Shown: in pieces, positions 59,951 through 64,000 of the stretch
Position numbering within the stretch: position 1 is the first letter of the stretch
How the letters are laid out: each line of letters begins with the position of its first letter
From: an uncultured Fibrobacter sp.
Lineage (GTDB): Bacteria; Fibrobacterota; Fibrobacteria; Fibrobacterales; Fibrobacteraceae
NCBI GenBank assembly: GCA_946414075.1
Contig: CAMKNA010000007.1
Location: 23,401-87,400 of the forward strand
Length of the DNA stretch: 64,000 nucleotides
Direction of reading: 5' to 3'
Notes under the pieces: model-generated
What the model was told of the DNA's origin: nothing
What the model saw: only the letters and a program-made list of their open reading frames with translations
The model's database searches: none
Position numbers and translations under genes: made by a program

Positions 59951-60034
59951 TAGGGGATAGGGGGTAGGAGCTAGGATCTAGTGAATACAAGCCAGAAACT
60001 AGCCCCTAAATCCTAACCCCTAGATCCTAATCCC
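59951..60034. repeat. GC/TA-rich inverted repeat abutting uvrB (family 3)
   Basis: The left arm is built of GGGGATAG / GGTAGGA / GCTAGGATCTAG units; the right arm (CTAGCCCCTAAATCCTAACC and on) is their reverse complement. It ends on the base before the uvrB ATG. Confidence 0.8.
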
Positions 60035-62218
60035 ATGGCCCGCGCACGCAAGACAATCACACCCGACCCGTATGCGAAACCGATAGCGAAACCGCTACCG
60101 CCCGAGCAGAGTTTGCCAGGGAAGTTAAAGCAGTTCCAATCGCCGACCCGTGCGAACTTTGAACTGGTGAGCCCTTACGGGGCGGCGGGCGACCAGCCGA
60201 AGGCCATCGAAGAACTCACGGCCGGTTTCAAGCATGGCGAACAGTTTCAGACGCTGCTTGGTGTCACCGGTTCCGGCAAGACATTCACCATGGCGAATGT
60301 CATCAAAAATGTGGGCAAACCCACGCTGATTTTGACGCACAACAAGACGCTTGCTGCACAGCTCTATCAGGAGTTCAAGGCGTTCTTCCCCCACAATGCG
60401 GTGGAATACTTCGTGAGCTATTATGACTACTTCCAGCCCGAAGCGTACATCCCGCACACGGACACCTTCATCGAAAAAGACGCCAGCATCAACGACGAGA
60501 TTGACAAGTTGCGCCTGCGCGCCACCGCGAATCTTTTGACCCGTCGCGATGTGATTATCGTCGCATCCGTGAGCTGCATCTACGGTTTGGGAAGCCCCAG
60601 CGAATACTTCGACCTGATGGTACGCATCAAGAAGGGCGAAATCTATGACCGGGATAAGATTCTGCACGACCTGGTACGCATTCAATACACGAGAAACGAT
60701 TTCAGTCTGGAACGAGGTTCTTTCCGCGTACACGGCGATGTCATCGAGATTCACCCAAGTTACGACGAAGAAGGCCTGCGCATTGAACTTTTCGGCGACG
60801 AGGTGGACAGGCTCGTGCGTTTCAACATCATTACCGGCGAAGTCACGCAGGAACTGGACGAGATGACTATCGCCCCAGCGAAGCACTTCGTGACTAAAGA
60901 AGAAGGCCGGGCGGGAATTCTACAGCGCATGCAAATGGAGTTAACGGAGCGCCTGGCAGAACTGGACAAGGAAGGCAAGGTGCTGGAATCGGCCCGCCTT
61001 AGCAGCCGCACCCGCTACGACATGGAAATGATTCGCGAAACGGGCCAGTGCAGCGGCATCGAGAACTACTCCCGCATTATCGAGAATCGCGCCCCGGGTA
61101 CACGCCCCTTCACGCTTATCGACTATTTCGGCGATGACTGGCTCTTGATGGTGGACGAATCTCATGTGAGCATTCCGCAGGTAGGCGGCATGGCCGAAGG
61201 CGATAAGAGCCGCAAGACAACCCTTGTACAGTACGGGTTCCGCCTTCCCTGTGCGCTGGACAACCGCCCCATGAACTTCGCCGAATTCGAGTACATGTAC
61301 CCGAAGCAAGTGCTTTTCGTGAGTGCCACCCCCGGCGATTACGAACTGAAAAAGACTGGCGGCGTAGTTACCGAGCAAATCAACAGACCCACCGGACTTC
61401 TGGACCCAAAAATCGAGATGTTCCCCATCAAGGGCCAGATGGATGTATTGCTGTACCGCATCGAGGAAGTCGTGAAGAACGGCGACCGCGTGCTGGTCAC
61501 CACGCTGACCAAGAAGATGGCCCAGGACCTTACCGACTTCTTCGTAGAAGCGGGTATCCGCGCGCGCTACCTGCACAGCGATATCAAGACGCTGGAACGC
61601 CACGAACTGATTCGCGGACTCCGCACTGGCGAATTCGATGTGCTGGTGGGCATTAACCTGTTGCGTGAAGGCCTGGACCTGCCCGAAGTGAGCATGGTTG
61701 CCATACTCGATGCCGACAAGGAAGGCTTTTTGCGCAACTACCGCAGCCTGATCCAGACCATGGGCCGCGCCAGCCGCAATGTGAACGGCACGGTACTCCT
61801 TTTCGCCGACAACATGACCGACAGCCTGGAGAAGGCCGTCACCGAAACCGCCCGCCGAAGATCGGTGCAGGAAGAATTCAACAAGGAACACGGTATCACG
61901 CCCAAATCCGTGACCCGCAAGCTGGAAGACGACCTGAGAATCAACGACCCGCTGGGCGATATCGGCGACGATTCCGTCGACGAGGACTGGGAAGACGACG
62001 GCAACGGCATCCGCCCCATGGAACCGCTGCAACCTTCGAGCAAGACCAAGAAGAAAGCCACACGCTACTCCAAGCGCGCGGAAAATGCCAAATTGCTGGA
62101 GCAGACATCCAACAATTCAAGCGTTGAAGACCTGGAACGCCAGATGAAGGAAGCCGCCGCCCGACTGGACTTCGAGGAAGCCGCCCGGATTCGGGACATT
62201 ATTCGGGGAATGAAGTAA
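60035..62218 (+). CDS. uvrB: Excinuclease ABC subunit B
   Basis: 727 aa, the helicase-like damage-verification subunit of nucleotide excision repair. Walker A LLGVTGSGKTFTMANVI, the beta-hairpin region YYDYFQPEAYIPHTDTFIEK, helicase motif LLMVDESHVSIPQVGGM, motif VI QTMGRASRNVNG, and a C-terminal UVR domain (DLERQMKEAAARLDFEEAAR) are all visible. The N-terminus is about 40 residues longer than in E. coli. The ATG directly abuts a palindromic repeat and has no ribosome binding site, so the next possible starts deserve a check. Confidence 0.97.
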   Translation: MARARKTITPDPYAKPIAKPLPPEQSLPGKLKQFQSPTRANFELVSPYGAAGDQPKAIEELTAGFKHGEQFQTLLGVTGSGKTFTMANVIKNVGKPTLILTHNKTLAAQLYQEFKAFFPHNAVEYFVSYYDYFQPEAYIPHTDTFIEKDASINDEIDKLRLRATANLLTRRDVIIVASVSCIYGLGSPSEYFDLMVRIKKGEIYDRDKILHDLVRIQYTRNDFSLERGSFRVHGDVIEIHPSYDEEGLRIELFGDEVDRLVRFNIITGEVTQELDEMTIAPAKHFVTKEEGRAGILQRMQMELTERLAELDKEGKVLESARLSSRTRYDMEMIRETGQCSGIENYSRIIENRAPGTRPFTLIDYFGDDWLLMVDESHVSIPQVGGMAEGDKSRKTTLVQYGFRLPCALDNRPMNFAEFEYMYPKQVLFVSATPGDYELKKTGGVVTEQINRPTGLLDPKIEMFPIKGQMDVLLYRIEEVVKNGDRVLVTTLTKKMAQDLTDFFVEAGIRARYLHSDIKTLERHELIRGLRTGEFDVLVGINLLREGLDLPEVSMVAILDADKEGFLRNYRSLIQTMGRASRNVNGTVLLFADNMTDSLEKAVTETARRRSVQEEFNKEHGITPKSVTRKLEDDLRINDPLGDIGDDSVDEDWEDDGNGIRPMEPLQPSSKTKKKATRYSKRAENAKLLEQTSNNSSVEDLERQMKEAAARLDFEEAARIRDIIRGMK

Positions 62219-62307
62219 CTTTTCGCCCTCTTTTTCTGTTTTCTTGTTGCTTTTTTGCCTTTTTTTGTTTATTTTCAGGGGTAGAAACTTTTTATGAGGG
62301 AATAATC

Positions 62308-63291
62308 ATGAATTTCGTAAAAAAACTGTTCATTGGCTCCGTCTTCGTCCTGGGGTCCATCGGTCTCACCGCTTGCGGTGACGACAGCAGCTCTGGCACA
62401 CCCGACGAAGTCACCAGCTCCGCTTCTGGAGAACCGCTGATTCTTTCTTCCGTTTCGGAGAAATCTCCGCTGGCGGACGGTTCCCATGTCATTGCGGAAG
62501 CACTGCCTGACGGAAAGGGCGGCTACTACCTGTCTCTCAAGGGACGCCTTTCCACAGATAGCGATGAATTCGATACGGAAGGTTACGACGGCGAAGACCG
62601 CGTCTACTACAATATCGACAGCCTTCAGTTCGACATCGGCGACAAGGACGGCAACAGGGCGCCACTCACTGTGCCTCTCAAGCCGGGTGCTTCTTTCGGG
62701 AAAGAAGAGATAGTCCTAAACCGCGTAGTCGGTGATATCCCTCTCGATCAGGATGCCACCTGTGGCGACAACTTCAAGTTCTATGTCACCGTCTTTATGA
62801 GCGGCGACGATCCAGAGACCAAGGAGTTCCAGTATACGGCCCGTTTGGAGACTTCTTTCACCGTACCCTGCAAGGTCATCGAATCTTCCAGCGCGGCAGC
62901 GGTCTGCACCGAGATGGAGATCGTAGAAGATGTAGTGTTGTCCAATGTTTATGGAAGTGATCAGTTTACACTGAACTTCTCCACCGGGGCAGCAGATAAT
63001 CCGGATGTGACCCTATCTATCGTTGACAGGGTTCCCTACTTCGAGGCATCTGCCGGCGTAAAGATCTTCATGGAAGGTTCACAGAAATCCGGCCTTCTCC
63101 CAGATCCTCCCGTCTGCTTAGAAAGCTTCTCCGAAGCCTACAATGGGGAACATAATCCCATGGAACTGGAAGACATGGGCTGGTACCTTGTGGTAACGCC
63201 TTCGGGTACCTATCCAGTCTTGAGAGTCTCCTTCCTGGCGCAGGATGACACCAAGGGCCAGTTGACGATTACTTATTACAAGAAGAAATAG
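62308..63291 (+). CDS. Lipoprotein of unknown function, Asp-rich
   Basis: 327-aa lipoprotein (lipobox SIGLTAC) followed by GDDSSSGTPDEVTSSASG, a Ser-rich spacer typical of Fibrobacter surface lipoproteins. Two beta-rich domains follow (about 45-195 and 205-327), joined by ESSSAA. No family recognised. GAGGGAATAATC precedes the ATG. It ends with its own terminator. Confidence 0.8.
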   Translation: MNFVKKLFIGSVFVLGSIGLTACGDDSSSGTPDEVTSSASGEPLILSSVSEKSPLADGSHVIAEALPDGKGGYYLSLKGRLSTDSDEFDTEGYDGEDRVYYNIDSLQFDIGDKDGNRAPLTVPLKPGASFGKEEIVLNRVVGDIPLDQDATCGDNFKFYVTVFMSGDDPETKEFQYTARLETSFTVPCKVIESSSAAAVCTEMEIVEDVVLSNVYGSDQFTLNFSTGAADNPDVTLSIVDRVPYFEASAGVKIFMEGSQKSGLLPDPPVCLESFSEAYNGEHNPMELEDMGWYLVVTPSGTYPVLRVSFLAQDDTKGQLTITYYKKK

Positions 63292-63338
63292 TTTCCCTTA
63301 GGGTTTCTACCCGTTCGGCATTGGACCCGCTAAATTTC

Positions 63339-63361
63339 AGCTCCCCTTTGGGGAGCTTTTT
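63339..63361 (+). terminator. Terminator of the Asp-rich lipoprotein gene
   Basis: AGCTCCCC-TTT-GGGGAGCT followed by T5, which continues as TATATCTTTC. Confidence 0.85.
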
Positions 63362-63384
63362 ATATCTTTCAAGGAAGCACCGCA

Positions 63385-63789
63385 GTGGCTGCCGCAGGCG
63401 CAGCAACTGCCGATATCGTCTTCGCAAAGGCCGGCACCGAGAGCAATCCCGAACTGACCGCTTCCAGCGGCACCGGCCTCGTGTTCACCCCGATTAACAA
63501 CGGTGACTATGCTCCCTATGACGACGACTACGATGTGGATATGTGGCCTGAAGACATGAACGCCCGTTCCCCTTCCACCGCCTATGTGAGCGACTTCAAG
63601 TTTAAGAGTACCAGCACGGGTGCCACCATCGGCTCCATGATCGAGAACGCCAACCGAATCTATGTTGCATTGGCTCCAAACTACAACGCAGAAACAGGAG
63701 AGGGCTTCTACGCATTCGCCATTACCGAACTGGGTCAGCATGGCGACGGAGACTACACCTTCAATGTTAAGCTCTACAAGGTAGAGTAA
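63385..63789 (+). pseudogene. Probable 5'-truncated gene for a secreted protein
   Basis: 134 codons from a GTG with AAGGAAG 7 bases upstream. The product begins abruptly (AAAGAATADIVFAKAGTESN), has no signal peptide, and its acidic beta-rich body (DDDYDVDMWPEDMNAR, YVALAPNYNAETGEGFYAFA) looks like the C-terminal domain of a surface protein. The open frame continues upstream through the preceding terminator without an ATG. A real short gene is the alternative: it has a ribosome binding site and its own terminator. Confidence 0.45.
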
Positions 63790-63816
63790 TCCAGCAATCG
63801 GCCCTAAACCAGGTTT

Positions 63817-63845
63817 AAAGGGGCCCTTGTCGGGGCGCCTTTTTC
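63817..63845 (+). terminator. Terminator before gpmI
   Basis: AAAGGGGCCC-TTGTC-GGGGCGCC followed by T5; imperfect stem. The T-run leads directly into the gpmI promoter box. Confidence 0.6.
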
Positions 63846-63853
63846 TAAATTTA
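63846..63853 (+). promoter_or_regulatory. TAnnTTTA promoter box for gpmI
   Basis: TAAATTTA, 29 bases before the gpmI ATG; this gene does have a leader with a ribosome binding site. Confidence 0.45.
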
Positions 63854-63882
63854 CCCCCGTAAATTCAAACACGGAGTAAAAC

Positions 63883-64000
63883 ATGCTCAAGAAACTTTCC
63901 AACTTCCCTGGCATCAAGGGCCCGGTCGTCACCATCGTGATGGACGGTTTTGGTATCACCGATAAGGTCGAAGGCAACGCCATCAAGGCAGCCCGCACCC
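63883..64000 (+). CDS. gpmI: 2,3-bisphosphoglycerate-independent phosphoglycerate mutase, N-terminal part
   Basis: 39 codons before the window ends. VVTIVMDGFGITDKVEGNAI contains the metal-binding Asp of the DGxG motif and the GNAI segment at the start of the alkaline-phosphatase-like domain of GpmI. The enzyme interconverts 3- and 2-phosphoglycerate in glycolysis. ACGGAG lies 7 bases before the ATG. The phospho-Ser site lies beyond the window, so the metal set cannot be checked. Confidence 0.85.
   Translation, partial: MLKKLSNFPGIKGPVVTIVMDGFGITDKVEGNAIKAART

Overview
The window looks like chromosomal DNA of a Fibrobacter-type bacterium (FCB group, gut cellulose degrader). The evidence is internal: a complete SprA, the giant outer-membrane translocon of the type IX secretion system (T9SS); secreted GH5 cellulases joined by poly-Ser linkers, with CBM11-like modules and T9SS-type C-terminal sorting domains; many Cys-anchored lipoproteins; a short primary-type sigma factor without region 1.1; and promoter boxes of the form TAnnTTTG, as in Bacteroidetes. 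Coding density is high. I saw no rRNA, tRNA, CRISPR array, integrase or transposase.

Layout. 0-3.6 kb: 3' end of mqnC (menaquinone), a 20-codon mini-gene, then batD-batE. 3.6-10.4 kb: sprA. 10.5-13.4 kb: an orphan AIPR-domain protein divergent from a leucine-rich-repeat protein. 13.4-17.6 kb: two tandem S41 protease lipoproteins facing an M23 peptidase lipoprotein. 17.6-23.0 kb: a 1723-aa surface protein of alternating CUB-like and InlB-type repeats, preceded by an unlisted 46-codon peptide gene. 23.3-30 kb: serC, a YtfJ-like protein, the operon psd / Fe-S HhH-like protein / lipoprotein, and two more lipoproteins. 30-33 kb: trmO divergent from prfA-prmC. 33.2-42.1 kb: rlpA, two TPR proteins, the sigma factor, DUF971-mrp, a ModF-like ABC protein and azlCD. 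42.2-50.8 kb: an array of two intact GH5 cellulases with a decayed third between them. 51.4-59.4 kb: mltG facing a six-gene operon (small membrane protein, ABC ATPase, ABC permease, two degenerate PilT-like proteins, patatin/beta-barrel protein). 59.5-64 kb: uvrB, a lipoprotein, a gene fragment, and the 5' end of gpmI.

How it fits together. SprA is the probable exit pore for the GH5 enzymes and the CUB-like protein, all of which end in sorting-domain-like sequences. MltG, RlpA, M23 and Psd serve the envelope. PrfA, PrmC and TrmO serve translation.

The most unusual signals are: (1) at least seven families of short palindromic repeats that sit exactly at gene ends, abut or supply start codons, and in three places are translated in frame; (2) an operon pairing an ABC-2 exporter with two PilT-like proteins that have lost their catalytic motifs; (3) two overlooked peptide genes of 20 and 46 codons; (4) many genes whose TAnnTTT box lies only 4-6 nt before the ATG, suggesting leaderless mRNAs; (5) a C9 tract beside a lipoprotein promoter. 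Functions are assigned from recalled family features; no database search was possible.
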